DNA of 64,000 nt, from assembly GCF_034627025.1 (NCBI RefSeq), contig NZ_CP141048.1, positions 744,001 to 808,000 of the forward strand, given 5' to 3'. Below the pieces are notes generated by a model. That model had not been told where the DNA came from. It ran no database searches and saw only the letters and a list, made by a program, of their open reading frames with translations. The position numbers and the translations under genes were made by a program. Position 1 is the stretch's first letter. Each line of letters starts with the position of its first letter. Below are positions 27,979 through 36,265 of this stretch, in pieces. The stretch is from Microvirga lotononidis (lineage in GTDB: Bacteria > Pseudomonadota > Alphaproteobacteria > Rhizobiales > Beijerinckiaceae).

Positions 27979-28596
27979 ATGAGCGAAATTAAGCAAATCA
28001 AGGCCGTGGCGCGCGACCGGAGCGGCAAGGGGGCCGCCCGGGCCGTTCGTCGCCAAGGCCAAGTTCCCGCCGTCATCTACGGAGCCGGCCAAGCCGCCCA
28101 GGCGATCGCCCTCGACTTCAACCAGACCAAGCAGCTGATCTTCGCCGGTCACTTCCTGACCACGATCTTCGAGATCGACGTGAACGGCCAGACGGTCCGC
28201 GCCATTCCGCGCGACTACCAGCTCGACCCGGTGCGCGACTTCCCGATCCACGTCGACTTCCTGCGCGTTTCCGCCGGCCAGACGATCAAGGTCGTGGTTC
28301 CGGTGCACGTGGTCGGCCAGGAGAAGAGCCCCGGCGTGAAGCGCGGCGGCACGCTCCAGGTCGTGGAGCACACGGTGGAACTCGCGGTGTCCCCCGACGC
28401 GATTCCGGACTACATCGAGGCTTCGGTCGAAGGTCTGGACATCGGCTCCTCGGTTCACCTTGAAGACATCAAGCTGCCGAATGGCGCCAAGGCGACCTCC
28501 ACCGAGAACCTCACCCTCGTCACCGTCGTGGCCCCGACCGGCCTGAAGGAAGAGGAAGCGGCTCCGGCGGCTGCCGAAGGCACCCCGGCGGCCTAA
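27979..28596 (+). CDS. rplY: 50S ribosomal protein L25 (general stress/Ctc form)
   Basis: A 205-residue two-domain L25. The N-terminal 5S rRNA-binding domain (about 1-95) starts with AVARDRSGKGAARAVRRQGQ, and the C-terminal TL5/Ctc domain extends to about 185, with an Ala/Glu-rich tail. This long form is normal in alphaproteobacteria. AAGGAC precedes the ATG. It is followed by pth, the standard pairing. Confidence 0.95.
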   Translation: MSEIKQIKAVARDRSGKGAARAVRRQGQVPAVIYGAGQAAQAIALDFNQTKQLIFAGHFLTTIFEIDVNGQTVRAIPRDYQLDPVRDFPIHVDFLRVSAGQTIKVVVPVHVVGQEKSPGVKRGGTLQVVEHTVELAVSPDAIPDYIEASVEGLDIGSSVHLEDIKLPNGAKATSTENLTLVTVVAPTGLKEEEAAPAAAEGTPAA

Positions 28597-28635
28597 AGGC
28601 CTCATCGGGCGTTTCAAGCCCATCGACCGGCTTCG

Positions 28636-28667
28636 ACGCTCCGACCGCAAGGCCGGAGCGTTTCTTA
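28636..28667 (+). terminator. Probable terminator between rplY and pth
   Basis: ACGCTCCG (28636-28643) pairs with CGGAGCGT (28654-28661) around a short loop and is followed by TTCTT. It is only 17 bases before the pth start, so it could reduce but not abolish transcription into pth. Confidence 0.55.
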
Positions 28668-28683
28668 TGAGCAGGACCAAGCG

Positions 28684-29301
28684 ATGCGCCTCTTCGTCGG
28701 CCTCGGCAATCCCGGATCGCGCTACGCCAGAAACCGCCACAACATCGGTTTCATGGCCGTGGACGAGATTGCGCGCGTGCACAACGCGGGCCCTTGGCGC
28801 AAGCGCTTCCAGGCGGAGACGGCCGACGCGGTGATCGGGGCTGAGAAGGTCCTGCTGATCAAGCCGCAGACCTACATGAACCTGTCTGGCCAGGCGGTGG
28901 GAGAGGCGCAGAACTTCTTCAAGATTCCCCTGCACGACGTGACGGTCTTCTACGACGAACTCGACCTTCCCCCGGCCAAGCTGCGCGTCAAGATCGGCGG
29001 CGGCAATGCCGGCCATAACGGCCTGCGCTCGATCTCGGCTCATTGCGGCAACGATTATCGCCGCGTGCGCCTCGGCATCGGCCATCCGGGCCACAAGGCG
29101 CTCGTGCAGAACCATGTGCTGGGCGATTTCGGGAAGAGCGAAGAGGCCTGGGTCGACGACCTGTGCCGGATCATCGCGGACAACGCCGCCCTCCTCGCCA
29201 AGGGAGAGGACGGAAGTTTCCAGAACAAGGTCCACCTCGCCATGGAGGCGAGAGGCTGGACCGACGTAAAGCGGCCGGGCGAAAAGGCCGCCGAGAAATA
29301 G
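28684..29301 (+). CDS. pth: Peptidyl-tRNA hydrolase
   Basis: A 205-residue enzyme that recycles peptidyl-tRNA released from stalled ribosomes. The N-terminal [20 protein letters not shown] includes the catalytic His, YDELDLP the catalytic Asp, and [13 protein letters not shown] the substrate-binding Asn/His. Normal length. It lies between rplY and ychF, a conserved translation-related trio. Confidence 0.97.
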   Translation: MRLFVGLGNPGSRYARNRHNIGFMAVDEIARVHNAGPWRKRFQAETADAVIGAEKVLLIKPQTYMNLSGQAVGEAQNFFKIPLHDVTVFYDELDLPPAKLRVKIGGGNAGHNGLRSISAHCGNDYRRVRLGIGHPGHKALVQNHVLGDFGKSEEAWVDDLCRIIADNAALLAKGEDGSFQNKVHLAMEARGWTDVKRPGEKAAEK

Positions 29302-29402
29302 AGCATCGAGCGCAAAAACGGGAACCGGTTCTGCGCGGGCAGATGTGAAAGAACAAACGATGAGAGCGTGGGGCGTGAGTTCGATTTCACGTCCGATGCT
29401 CC
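29301..29402. repeat. Dispersed palindromic repeat, type A, extended copy
   Basis: It begins AGAGCATCGAGCGCAAAAAC and ends CGTCCGATGCTCC, so the outer arms GAGCATCG and CGATGCTC are conserved while the interior is longer than in other copies. The CGGGAACCGGTT block matches the copy at 10815. It fills the pth-ychF gap. Confidence 0.6.
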
Positions 29403-29447
29403 AGACATTCACGCCGGCGGAGGCCGGCCATGACAAGGAGCGAGGCC

Positions 29448-30545
29448 ATGGGCTTCAAGATGGGCATCGTCGGCCTGCCGAATGTCGGCAAGTCCACCCT
29501 CTTCAACGCGCTGACGCAGACCGCCGCCGCGCAGGCTGCCAATTATCCGTTCTGCACCATCGAGCCCAATGTGGGCGACGTGGCCGTGCCGGATGAGCGG
29601 CTCGACCAGCTCGCAGCCATCGCGAGCTCGGCGCAGATCATCCCGACCCGCCTCACCTTCGTGGACATCGCGGGTCTCGTGCGCGGCGCGTCCCGCGGCG
29701 AAGGTCTCGGCAACCAGTTCCTCGCGAATATCCGTGAGGTCGATGCCATCGCCCATGTGGTGCGCTGCTTCGAGGACACGGACATCACGCACGTCGAAGG
29801 CAAGATCGATCCCATTGCCGATATCGAGACCATCGAGACCGAGCTGATGCTGGCCGACCTGGACAGCCTCGAGAAGCGCGTCACCGCGCTCGAGAAGAAG
29901 GCCAAGGGCAACGACAAGGAAGCCAAGGAAACCCTCGACCTCGTCAACCGCACCCTGCCCCTTCTGCGCGACGGCAAGCCCGCTCGCATGGTGGAGCGGA
30001 AGGTCGAGGAAGAGCGCCTGTTCCAGATGCTGGGCCTTCTCTCCTCCAAGCCCGTTCTGTACGTCTGCAACGTCGAGGAGGCCTCCGCCGACAAGGGCAA
30101 CGCGTTCTCGGCGCGCGTGTTCGAGCGGGCCAAGGAAGAAGGCGCAAAGGCCGTGGTCGTCTCCGCCAAGATCGAGAGCGAGATCGCCGTTCTGCCGCCC
30201 GACGAGCAGAAGGAATATCTCGAAGCCGTGGGCCTCGAGGAGCCCGGCCTCAACCGCGTGATCCGCGCCGGCTACGAACTCCTCGGCCTCATCACCTACT
30301 TCACCGTCGGTCCCAAGGAAGCCCGCGCCTGGACGATCACCAAGGGCACCAAGGCTCCTGCCGCGGCCGGCGTGATCCACACGGATTTCGAGAAGGGCTT
30401 CATCCGCGCCGAGACCATCGCCTATGTGGACTACACCACGCTCAAGGGCGAAGCGGGCGCGCGCGATGCCGGCAAGCTGCGGCTGGAAGGCAAGGAATAC
30501 ACCGTGCAGGACGGCGACGTGATGCACTTCCGGTTCAATACCTAA
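29448..30545 (+). CDS. ychF: Redox-regulated ATPase/GTPase YchF
   Basis: A 365-residue Obg-family P-loop protein that prefers ATP and is linked to ribosomes and oxidative stress. The P-loop is GLPNVGKSTLFNAL near residues 8-21, followed by FVDIAGLVRGASRGEGLGN (G3), a coiled coil and a C-terminal TGS domain ending DGDVMHFRFNT. I choose the ATG at 29448 because of AAGGAG ten bases upstream; an in-frame ATG at 29430 also has a GGAGG-like site. Confidence 0.96.
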   Translation: MGFKMGIVGLPNVGKSTLFNALTQTAAAQAANYPFCTIEPNVGDVAVPDERLDQLAAIASSAQIIPTRLTFVDIAGLVRGASRGEGLGNQFLANIREVDAIAHVVRCFEDTDITHVEGKIDPIADIETIETELMLADLDSLEKRVTALEKKAKGNDKEAKETLDLVNRTLPLLRDGKPARMVERKVEEERLFQMLGLLSSKPVLYVCNVEEASADKGNAFSARVFERAKEEGAKAVVVSAKIESEIAVLPPDEQKEYLEAVGLEEPGLNRVIRAGYELLGLITYFTVGPKEARAWTITKGTKAPAAAGVIHTDFEKGFIRAETIAYVDYTTLKGEAGARDAGKLRLEGKEYTVQDGDVMHFRFNT

Positions 30546-30562
30546 GGCACCGGACGTTTCTC

Positions 30563-30655
30563 CACGTCATGGCCGGCCTTGTGTCGGCCATACCGATAAT
30601 TTTAAGCGCTGTGCTTTTCCAATCGAGATCACCGGCACAAGGCCGGTGATGACAG
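30563..30655. repeat. Dispersed repeat, type B
   Basis: The left hairpin GTCATGGCCGGCCTTGTGTC (then GGCCAT) and the right hairpin ATCACCGGCACAAGGCCGGT (then GAT) face each other as in the copy at 5842-5933, with 40 bases between. Confidence 0.7.
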
Positions 30656-30760
30656 GAAGGGTGAACAAGCCCCTTCAGCAACCTGTCAATTTCCTGAACG
30701 CGCGCTTTTTCGTCCGTTCAGGGCCGCCATGCGACAAGGCCTGCATCAAGGATGTGATCC

Positions 30761-30913
30761 ATGCAGGCTTTATTCGACACCTTCGTCTCTCCCGGGCTCG
30801 GCCAAGCCGAATTCTTCGTCGGCGTTCTCATGGCCTGCGGTTTTCTCATGATCGGCATCTCGGCCCTGCTTCCCAAGCAAGGCCCCGACAAGCTCGAATG
30901 GTGGGAGAGATAG
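30761..30913 (+). CDS. Small single-span membrane protein (50 residues), unknown function
   Basis: A short frame encoding MQALFDTFVSPGLGQAEFFV then GVLMACGFLMIGISALLPKQ and GPDKLEWWER. One hydrophobic helix spans about residues 17-41, followed by a charged tail that would face the cytoplasm or periplasm. AAGGATGTG lies upstream of the ATG. Composition and GC-rich third positions match real genes here. It stands alone after ychF, and its stop nearly touches the convergent globin gene. Family not recognised. Confidence 0.6.
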   Translation: MQALFDTFVSPGLGQAEFFVGVLMACGFLMIGISALLPKQGPDKLEWWER

Positions 30914-30918
30914 GTCCC

Positions 30919-31410
30919 TTAGGGCAGCCGCAGGGCCTTCGGTCCGATCCCGAGGCCGATCTGCAGGCTCTCCGCGATGCGCCGCGCCCGGTCGACGAAG
31001 AAATCCGCCACATCCGGCTCGCAGAGCTCGTGGGCCGTCGCCTCGAACAGGGACAGCCAGCGGGTGAACAGCTCCGGCGTGAGCTGAAGGCCGAAATGCG
31101 CCGCCTGGGGCTTGCCCTGGTAGCGGCCGGTCCTGAGCGCGATCGACGACCAGAAATCCACCATCAGCGCCAGATGCCGGCTCCAGCGGCCGGAGAGCGC
31201 CTTGTGGAAGATGGGGCCGAGTTCCGGATCGCGGATCACCCGGTCGTAGAAGGTCTCCACAAGCTCGCGGATCAGCTCCTCCGAGACGCCCTCGGCCGGG
31301 CTGATGATCGGAATGCTGCGGCCTGTGGCGGCTGAATGGGCCAATGTGCCTTTCTCCTGCTCGATCTCACCGGAGATGATCGCATCCCCGGCTCGGGTCA
31401 ACCCGCCCAC
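30919..31410 (-). CDS. Group III truncated hemoglobin
   Basis: A protein of up to 163 residues with a 2-on-2 globin domain from about residue 40. Conserved: ELVETFYDRVIRDPELGPIF (B helix Tyr), WSRHLALMVDFWSSIALRTG and KPQAAHFGLQLTPELFTRWL, where His in AAHFGL is the proximal haem ligand. Group III proteins are thought to handle O2, NO or peroxide. The annotated GTG start at 31408-31410 gives a ~38-residue non-conserved leader, and a later non-ATG start is possible. Confidence 0.85.
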   Translation of the reverse strand: MGGLTRAGDAIISGEIEQEKGTLAHSAATGRSIPIISPAEGVSEELIRELVETFYDRVIRDPELGPIFHKALSGRWSRHLALMVDFWSSIALRTGRYQGKPQAAHFGLQLTPELFTRWLSLFEATAHELCEPDVADFFVDRARRIAESLQIGLGIGPKALRLP

Positions 31411-31504
31411 AAAGGACGAATTGTCCCTTCCGCCATGATCCAGATCAATCCGGATCGTTCCGGAATCTTGAGCGTTGAAGCTTCGTCATCTTCAATGCGT
31501 CGCC

Positions 31505-32182
31505 ATGCAGCTTCATCACCGCCACGACTGGAACCTTACCCCCTCCGAGGCCATCGCCCTCCAGCAGCAGCTGAGAACCGAGGTCGTGTCCGACCGGCCC
31601 ATCGATCTCGATGCGGTCAGGCTCGTGGCCGGCGTCGACGTGAGCGTGAAGAACGAGCAGTCGCAGGCGGCCATCGTGGTGGTCACCTATCCGGGATTCC
31701 TGCCGGTCGAGACCGTCCTGGCGCAGCGCCCGACGCCCTTTCCCTATGTGCCGGGCCTCCTGAGCTTCCGCGAAGGGCCGGTCCTCGAAGAAGCCTTCGA
31801 GAAACTGAGGTCCGAGCCAGACGTCTTCCTCTTCGACGGCATGGGCATCGCCCATCCCCGCCGCATCGGCATCGCCAGCCACATGGGCCTGTGGCTGCAG
31901 CGCCCCACCATCGGCTGCGGCAAGACGCTCCTGTGCGGACGCTACAAGGACCTGGGCGAGGAGAAGGGCTCCGCCGCCCCCCTGATCGACCGCAGGGAGA
32001 CCATCGGCGTGGCTTTGCGCACCCGCACGGCCAAGAACCCCATGTTCATCTCTCCCGGGCACTTGGCCGATATTCCCACGGCGGCGGAACTCGTCCTGCG
32101 CTGTTCTCCAAAGTATCGCTTGCCCGAACCAATCCGCCTGGCGCACAACGCGGCTGGACAATTCAGTCCCCTTCCGGCCTGA
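31505..32182 (+). CDS. nfi: Endonuclease V (deoxyinosine 3'-endonuclease)
   Basis: A 225-residue repair nuclease that cuts near deoxyinosine formed by adenine deamination. Metal-binding acids are visible: Asp45 in LVAGVDVSV, Glu90 in GLLSFREGP and Asp111 in LFDGMGIAHPRR; the PYVPGLLSFRE wedge motif is present. I start at ATG 31505; a TTG at 31475 would add ten residues. It is divergent from the globin gene and followed by the MaoC gene after 38 bases. Confidence 0.93.
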   Translation: MQLHHRHDWNLTPSEAIALQQQLRTEVVSDRPIDLDAVRLVAGVDVSVKNEQSQAAIVVVTYPGFLPVETVLAQRPTPFPYVPGLLSFREGPVLEEAFEKLRSEPDVFLFDGMGIAHPRRIGIASHMGLWLQRPTIGCGKTLLCGRYKDLGEEKGSAAPLIDRRETIGVALRTRTAKNPMFISPGHLADIPTAAELVLRCSPKYRLPEPIRLAHNAAGQFSPLPA

Positions 32183-32220
32183 CCCTGAGGCGATACGCTC
32201 AACCCGCATCGATCGAGACC

Positions 32221-33237
32221 ATGCCCCGTTACGCTTTCGAAGATTTCACGCCCGGCGCCACCCGGATGCTCGGCCCTACCATCGTCACCAAGGAGGCGCT
32301 GCTCGCCTTCGCGCGGGAATACGACGCGCAGCCCTTCCACGTGGACGAGGTCGCGGCCAAGGACAGCTTCATTGGCACGCTCATCGCCTCGGGCTGGCAT
32401 ACCTGCAGCATCAATATGCGCCTTCTGGCCGACGAGGTGATTCTCGATTCCACGTCCCTGGGCTCTCCGGGGATCGAGGAGGTGAAGTGGCTGAAGCCCG
32501 TCAGGCCGGGGGATGCCCTGCGCTCGCGCATGACGATCCTCGAGAGCCGCCCGTCGGCGAGCCGTCCCTCCCTCGGTCTCGTGCGCTTCCAGTTCGAGAT
32601 GCTGAACCAGGAGGACGAGACCGTCTTCGCGCAGAAAAACTGGATCATGTTCGGCCGCCGCGACGCGGAACCCGTCAGGGGAGCGGGCCGAGGCGTCCTG
32701 TCCGCGGCCGCCGCCGCTATGCCGGACCAAGCGCCGGAGCGGGAGCTGCCGCATATCTCCTCCAACCCGTTCTTCGAGGATCTCGTGATCGGCGAGACGG
32801 AGGAGCTCGGCTCCCACACCTTCACGCCCGACGACATCGTCGGCTTTGCCCGGCAATTCGACCCGCAGCGCTTCCACGTGGACGCAGAGGCCGCGAAGGA
32901 CAGCCTGTTCGGAGGGCTTTGCGCCTCGGGCTGGCATACGGCGAGCGTCTGGATGAAGCAGATGGTCGGCTACCGCGACCGCATCCGCGCCTATGCGCTG
33001 GCCCATGGGGGCCGGCCCGCGCGGCTCGGGCCCTCCCCGGGCTTCTCCAACCTGAAATGGCTCAAGCCCGTCTATGCGGGGGACACGATCACCTACCGCA
33101 CGACCGTGTCCTCCAAGCGCGCCTCGGCCTCGCGGCCCGGCTGGGGGCTGGTGTTCCACCACAACACCGGCACGAACCAGCACGGCGAAGAGGTGTTCGC
33201 CTTCGACGGCATGGTGTTCTGGGAAAGGCGGGCTTAA
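32221..33237 (+). CDS. Tandem MaoC-like (double hot-dog) dehydratase
   Basis: A 338-residue protein made of two MaoC-like domains, about 1-150 and 178-338. Each has the hydratase-2 type active-site motif: YDAQPFHVD (Asp35, His40) and FDPQRFHVD (Asp214, His219), followed by the matching AAKDSFIGTLIASGWHT and AAKDSLFGGLCASGWHT. It probably hydrates an enoyl-CoA or enoyl-like thioester. Both halves keep the catalytic pair, so each may be active. An internal Met at 167 begins the linker. It overlaps the convergent HD gene by four bases. Confidence 0.88.
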   Translation: MPRYAFEDFTPGATRMLGPTIVTKEALLAFAREYDAQPFHVDEVAAKDSFIGTLIASGWHTCSINMRLLADEVILDSTSLGSPGIEEVKWLKPVRPGDALRSRMTILESRPSASRPSLGLVRFQFEMLNQEDETVFAQKNWIMFGRRDAEPVRGAGRGVLSAAAAAMPDQAPERELPHISSNPFFEDLVIGETEELGSHTFTPDDIVGFARQFDPQRFHVDAEAAKDSLFGGLCASGWHTASVWMKQMVGYRDRIRAYALAHGGRPARLGPSPGFSNLKWLKPVYAGDTITYRTTVSSKRASASRPGWGLVFHHNTGTNQHGEEVFAFDGMVFWERRA

Positions 33238-33812
33238 CCCGCCTTCGAAGCCTCCGCCCTTGCGCGCGTCTCCTCGTCCAGGACCGTCCGGATCCCGGCG
33301 AGAACGGGATGGGCCGACGTCTGCTTTCGCCCGTAGCCGAGGTTGAACGCGTAGTCGAAATCCGCTGGATTCCGACCCTGGTTGTGCTGGAGGATAGTCT
33401 CCAGCTTGTCGAGGCCCTTGGCCAGTACCGCCTCAGGCGACGAGGCCGCCTCGTATTCCTCCCACAGGGCCAGGATCTCGTCGCGCTTGTCGGGGTGGAG
33501 CGCCCGGGTCAGGATCTGCAGGTCGGCCCTCTCCTGGGCGGACTTGTCCATCCCCTCCGTCTGCAGGATGGCCGGAATGTCGCCGCTCAGGGCCTCGCCG
33601 AGATCGTGGACGATGCAGAGCTTGATCAGGTGCAGGAGATCGACGCCCTCGAACTCGTCCGAGAGCACGAGCGCCATGAGGCACAGGCGCCACGTGTGCT
33701 CGGCCGTGCTCTCCTGACGCCCAGTCGAGGTGAAGCCGCTGCGCAGAGTGCCCTTGAGCCTCTCTGCCTCGCGCAGGAATTCCAGCGCTCCCAGAAGGCG
33801 GTCACCTGTCAT
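33234..33812 (-). CDS. HD-domain phosphohydrolase (YfbR/HDDC2-like 5'-deoxynucleotidase)
   Basis: A 192-residue metal-dependent hydrolase. The HD signature is STAEHTWRLCLMALVL (His), KLCIVHDLGEALSGDIPA (His-Asp), with the distal Asp in FDYAFNLGYG or KGLDKLETIL. Architecture matches YfbR and HDDC2, which remove phosphate from deoxynucleoside monophosphates. It lies 10 bases downstream of apt on the same strand, consistent with nucleotide salvage. Confidence 0.88.
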   Translation of the reverse strand: MTGDRLLGALEFLREAERLKGTLRSGFTSTGRQESTAEHTWRLCLMALVLSDEFEGVDLLHLIKLCIVHDLGEALSGDIPAILQTEGMDKSAQERADLQILTRALHPDKRDEILALWEEYEAASSPEAVLAKGLDKLETILQHNQGRNPADFDYAFNLGYGRKQTSAHPVLAGIRTVLDEETRARAEASKAG

Positions 33813-33822
33813 CGGCGCCCCC

Positions 33823-34368
33823 TCAATGTCCTTCGAAGCTCACGAGGCTGCGCACTTCGACGCCGAGGTCGCGCAGCTTCTTCGCGCCGCCGAGATCGGG
33901 AAGGTCGATGATGAAGCAGGCCGCCACGATGTTGGCGCCCATCTGGCGCAGGAGCTGGGTCGCGGCGACGGCCGTGCCGCCTGTGGCGATGAGGTCGTCC
34001 ACGAGGATCACCCGCTCGCCCTGGCCGATGGCATCGGTGTGGATCTCCATCTCGTCGACTCCGTATTCGAGCGAATAGGCGATCCGCACCGTCTCATGGG
34101 GCAGCTTGCCCTTCTTGCGGATCGGCACGAAGCCCGAGGAGAGCTGGTGCGCGATGGCGCCGCCGAGGATGAAGCCCCGCGCCTCGATTCCCGCCACCTT
34201 GTCGACGCGCCCGCCCGCGAAGGGATGGACGAGCTCGTCCACCGCCCGGCGGAAGGCCCGGGCATCGCCCAACAAGGTCGTGATGTCCCGGAAGACGACG
34301 CCGGGCTTCGGATAATCCGGGATCGACCGGATTGCGGCCTTCAGGTCGGTGATGAGACGCTGGTCCAT
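33823..34368 (-). CDS. apt: Adenine phosphoribosyltransferase
   Basis: A 181-residue enzyme that joins adenine and PRPP to make AMP. The PRPP-binding loop is [17 protein letters not shown] (about residues 120-136), and the adenine-specific [16 protein letters not shown] and [12 protein letters not shown] are present. I choose ATG 34368 ([10 protein letters not shown]); an ATG five codons upstream (34383) is an alternative. It acts directly on adenine released by MtnP, encoded 240 bases away on the same strand. Confidence 0.95.
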   Translation of the reverse strand: MDQRLITDLKAAIRSIPDYPKPGVVFRDITTLLGDARAFRRAVDELVHPFAGGRVDKVAGIEARGFILGGAIAHQLSSGFVPIRKKGKLPHETVRIAYSLEYGVDEMEIHTDAIGQGERVILVDDLIATGGTAVAATQLLRQMGANIVAACFIIDLPDLGGAKKLRDLGVEVRSLVSFEGH

Positions 34369-34419
34369 GTTTGAGCCTGTCATAGGTAGAATTGTTGAGG
34401 TTATCCGAGGAGCCGTGCC

Positions 34420-34611
34420 ATGGCCGAACAACCCTCCTGAACCGTTCTGACCGATATCGATATTCCCTTTGGAAGCCTTGTTCTCTTCTTCGTCAAGGCT
34501 TCGCTCGCCGTGATCCCGGCCGCCATCATCGTGAGCTTCGTCCTGGCGTTCATCAGCTGGATCTTCGGGGCCGTCTTCGGCTTCGGCCACATGGGCTGGA
34601 CGATGCGCTAG
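34420..34611 (+). pseudogene. Small membrane protein frame with an in-frame TGA at codon 7
   Basis: A well placed GAGGAG precedes ATG 34420. The frame reads MAEQPS, TGA (34438-34440), then [20 protein letters not shown] and on through two hydrophobic stretches to [10 protein letters not shown] and TAG at 34609-34611. The part after the TGA looks fully protein-like and resembles short conserved membrane proteins of Rhizobiales as I remember them. Either codon 7 is a nonsense mutation, or translation restarts at the CTG 12 bases further on (34450) to give TDIDIPF... as mature start. It is tail-to-tail with mtnP, overlapping by four bases. Confidence 0.5.
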
Positions 34612-35492
34612 GTTGCCGGCGCTTTCAGGACCCTGCCGGCCACCGCATCGAGCTTTTTCAGAAGCTCCGGATCGCGAGCCGAGGGGGCGGTCATGATCGC
34701 GCCGTCGAGCGCCCGGTCCGAACCCACGGGGCACGGCTCGTGCTCGGCCGGGAAATCCCGGGCGACGCGGGCGATCAGGCCGGCCACCTTCCGGGCGTTC
34801 TGGTGCGCGACGGCGACGACGGAGGCCACGTCCACGTCATCGTGCTCCTCATGCCAGCAATCGTAATCGGTCACCATGGCGACCGTCGCATAGGTGATCT
34901 CGGCCTCGCGGGCGAGCTTCGCCTCTGGCATCGCCGTCATGCCGATCACGTCGTAGCCGAGGTTCTTGTAGGTGATCGACTCGGCATAGGTGGAGAACTG
35001 GGGCCCCTCGATGCAGACCAGCGTCCCATTGAGGGAGAACGGGATCTTCTCGGCCACGGCGGCATCGGCGATGCGCTGGCGCAGGAGCGGCCCGACCGGG
35101 TGCGCCATGGGCACATGAGCGACGCAGCCCCGGCCGAAGAACGAGCTTTCGCGCCTGTGTGTCCGGTCCACATACTGGTCCACCAGGACGAAGAAGCCGG
35201 GATAATACTCGTCCTTGAACGAGCCGCAGGCCGAGACGGAGATCAGGTCGGTGACGCCCGCGCGCTTCATCACGTCGATATTGGCCCGGTAGTTGATGTC
35301 CGATGGCGAGAGGCGGTGCCCCCGCCCGTGGCGTGGCAGGAAGGCGACTTCGGTCCTGCCGATGCGCCCGACGCGCAGCACGTCCGAAGGCTCGCCCCAG
35401 GGGGAATCGATCCGCATTTCGCGAATATCCTCGAGCCCCGGCAGGTCGTAGACCCCCGATCCGCCGATGATGCCTAGTACCGCCTTCGCCAT
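34608..35492 (-). CDS. mtnP: S-methyl-5'-thioadenosine phosphorylase
   Basis: A 294-residue purine nucleoside phosphorylase-family enzyme that releases adenine from methylthioadenosine. It starts [20 protein letters not shown]; the phosphate- and substrate-binding elements [44 protein letters not shown] and [14 protein letters not shown] are complete. The start ATG is at 35490-35492; an upstream frame is not conserved. Adenine produced here can be salvaged by apt nearby. Confidence 0.94.
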   Translation of the reverse strand: MAKAVLGIIGGSGVYDLPGLEDIREMRIDSPWGEPSDVLRVGRIGRTEVAFLPRHGRGHRLSPSDINYRANIDVMKRAGVTDLISVSACGSFKDEYYPGFFVLVDQYVDRTHRRESSFFGRGCVAHVPMAHPVGPLLRQRIADAAVAEKIPFSLNGTLVCIEGPQFSTYAESITYKNLGYDVIGMTAMPEAKLAREAEITYATVAMVTDYDCWHEEHDDVDVASVVAVAHQNARKVAGLIARVARDFPAEHEPCPVGSDRALDGAIMTAPSARDPELLKKLDAVAGRVLKAPAT

Positions 35493-35571
35493 CTCGAATC
35501 CTCGCCTGCCTTGGTCCCCGGTCTTCATAGCCGACGGCAGGACTTGACCCAAGCCGCTCTGTCGTGGCTCG

Positions 35572-36186
35572 TCACCGGCCCGACAGAGAGATCGCGGCGA
35601 TCTCGTCGGTCGCGAGGCAGGGAAAGAGCGTCTCGCGCACGAGCCGAATCTGCCTCACGGGCGCCGTGACACCGACCGGAAGGCGCTCGACGCGTTCGAC
35701 CACCTCGTCGGGAACCGCCGTACTCGTCCGATATCGCGCGAGGGTCGTATGGATCAGGTCGTAAATGATCGGCTTCCGGCCCGGCGGCGGTGGAATCTCA
35801 TTGACGATCCTCTCGCGGATGGCGTCGATCAGGCCCGTCTCGTCGGTTGCCGTCGCGATGACGGCCGTGTCCGTGACCTTGAGGCGGGAGAAGCGCAGTT
35901 CCAGGGCCCGATGGCCCGTGCAGAGTTCCTCCAGGAGGTCGCTGGCCTGGCCGGCGATGCTGCGCCAGTACCGGTCCTTGTCGAAGTCGCCTTTCACCAT
36001 CACCAGGGGATAGATGGTGACGTGGAGCCCGGGCTTGGGACCTACATGCAGCGGCTCGGGCCAGAGTTCCGCGAAGCTCCGCTGCACCTGCGCGAAGGCC
36101 TCCCGTGTCTCGGGCTCCAGGCTCGGTTGGACATGGTAGGCGAGGCAGGGCTGGCCCCAGATATCGTCGGCGATCGTCTGCAACAT
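35572..36186 (-). CDS. 2H phosphoesterase superfamily protein (2'-5' RNA ligase-like)
   Basis: A 204-residue protein with two HxT motifs characteristic of 2H phosphoesterases: GLHVTIYPL (about residue 57) and IHTTLARYR (about residue 158). Such enzymes act on cyclic or 2',5'-linked phosphodiesters. The start MLQTIADDIW uses the ATG at 36184-36186. Substrate unknown. It stands between mtnP and the petABC terminator. Confidence 0.75.
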   Translation of the reverse strand: MLQTIADDIWGQPCLAYHVQPSLEPETREAFAQVQRSFAELWPEPLHVGPKPGLHVTIYPLVMVKGDFDKDRYWRSIAGQASDLLEELCTGHRALELRFSRLKVTDTAVIATATDETGLIDAIRERIVNEIPPPPGRKPIIYDLIHTTLARYRTSTAVPDEVVERVERLPVGVTAPVRQIRLVRETLFPCLATDEIAAISLSGR

Positions 36187-36227
36187 GAGAACCGGGATAG
36201 AGGCGGCCCGGCATCCTGTCACCCGAA

Positions 36228-36254
36228 AAGAAAAAGGCCCCGAAGCGGGGCCTT
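36228..36254 (-). terminator. Terminator of the petABC operon
   Basis: On the minus strand AAGGCCCCG, a 3-base loop, CGGGGCCTT and then TTTCTTTT form a textbook rho-independent terminator (9-bp perfect stem, 36234-36254) starting 12 bases after the petC stop. Confidence 0.88.
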
Positions 36255-36265
36255 GATCCTGGTCT

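Noticed and set aside
34438..34440. Selenocysteine at the in-frame TGA
   Set aside because: No SECIS-like hairpin is visible right after the codon, and short membrane proteins of this kind are not known selenoproteins. Nonsense mutation or alternative start is more economical.
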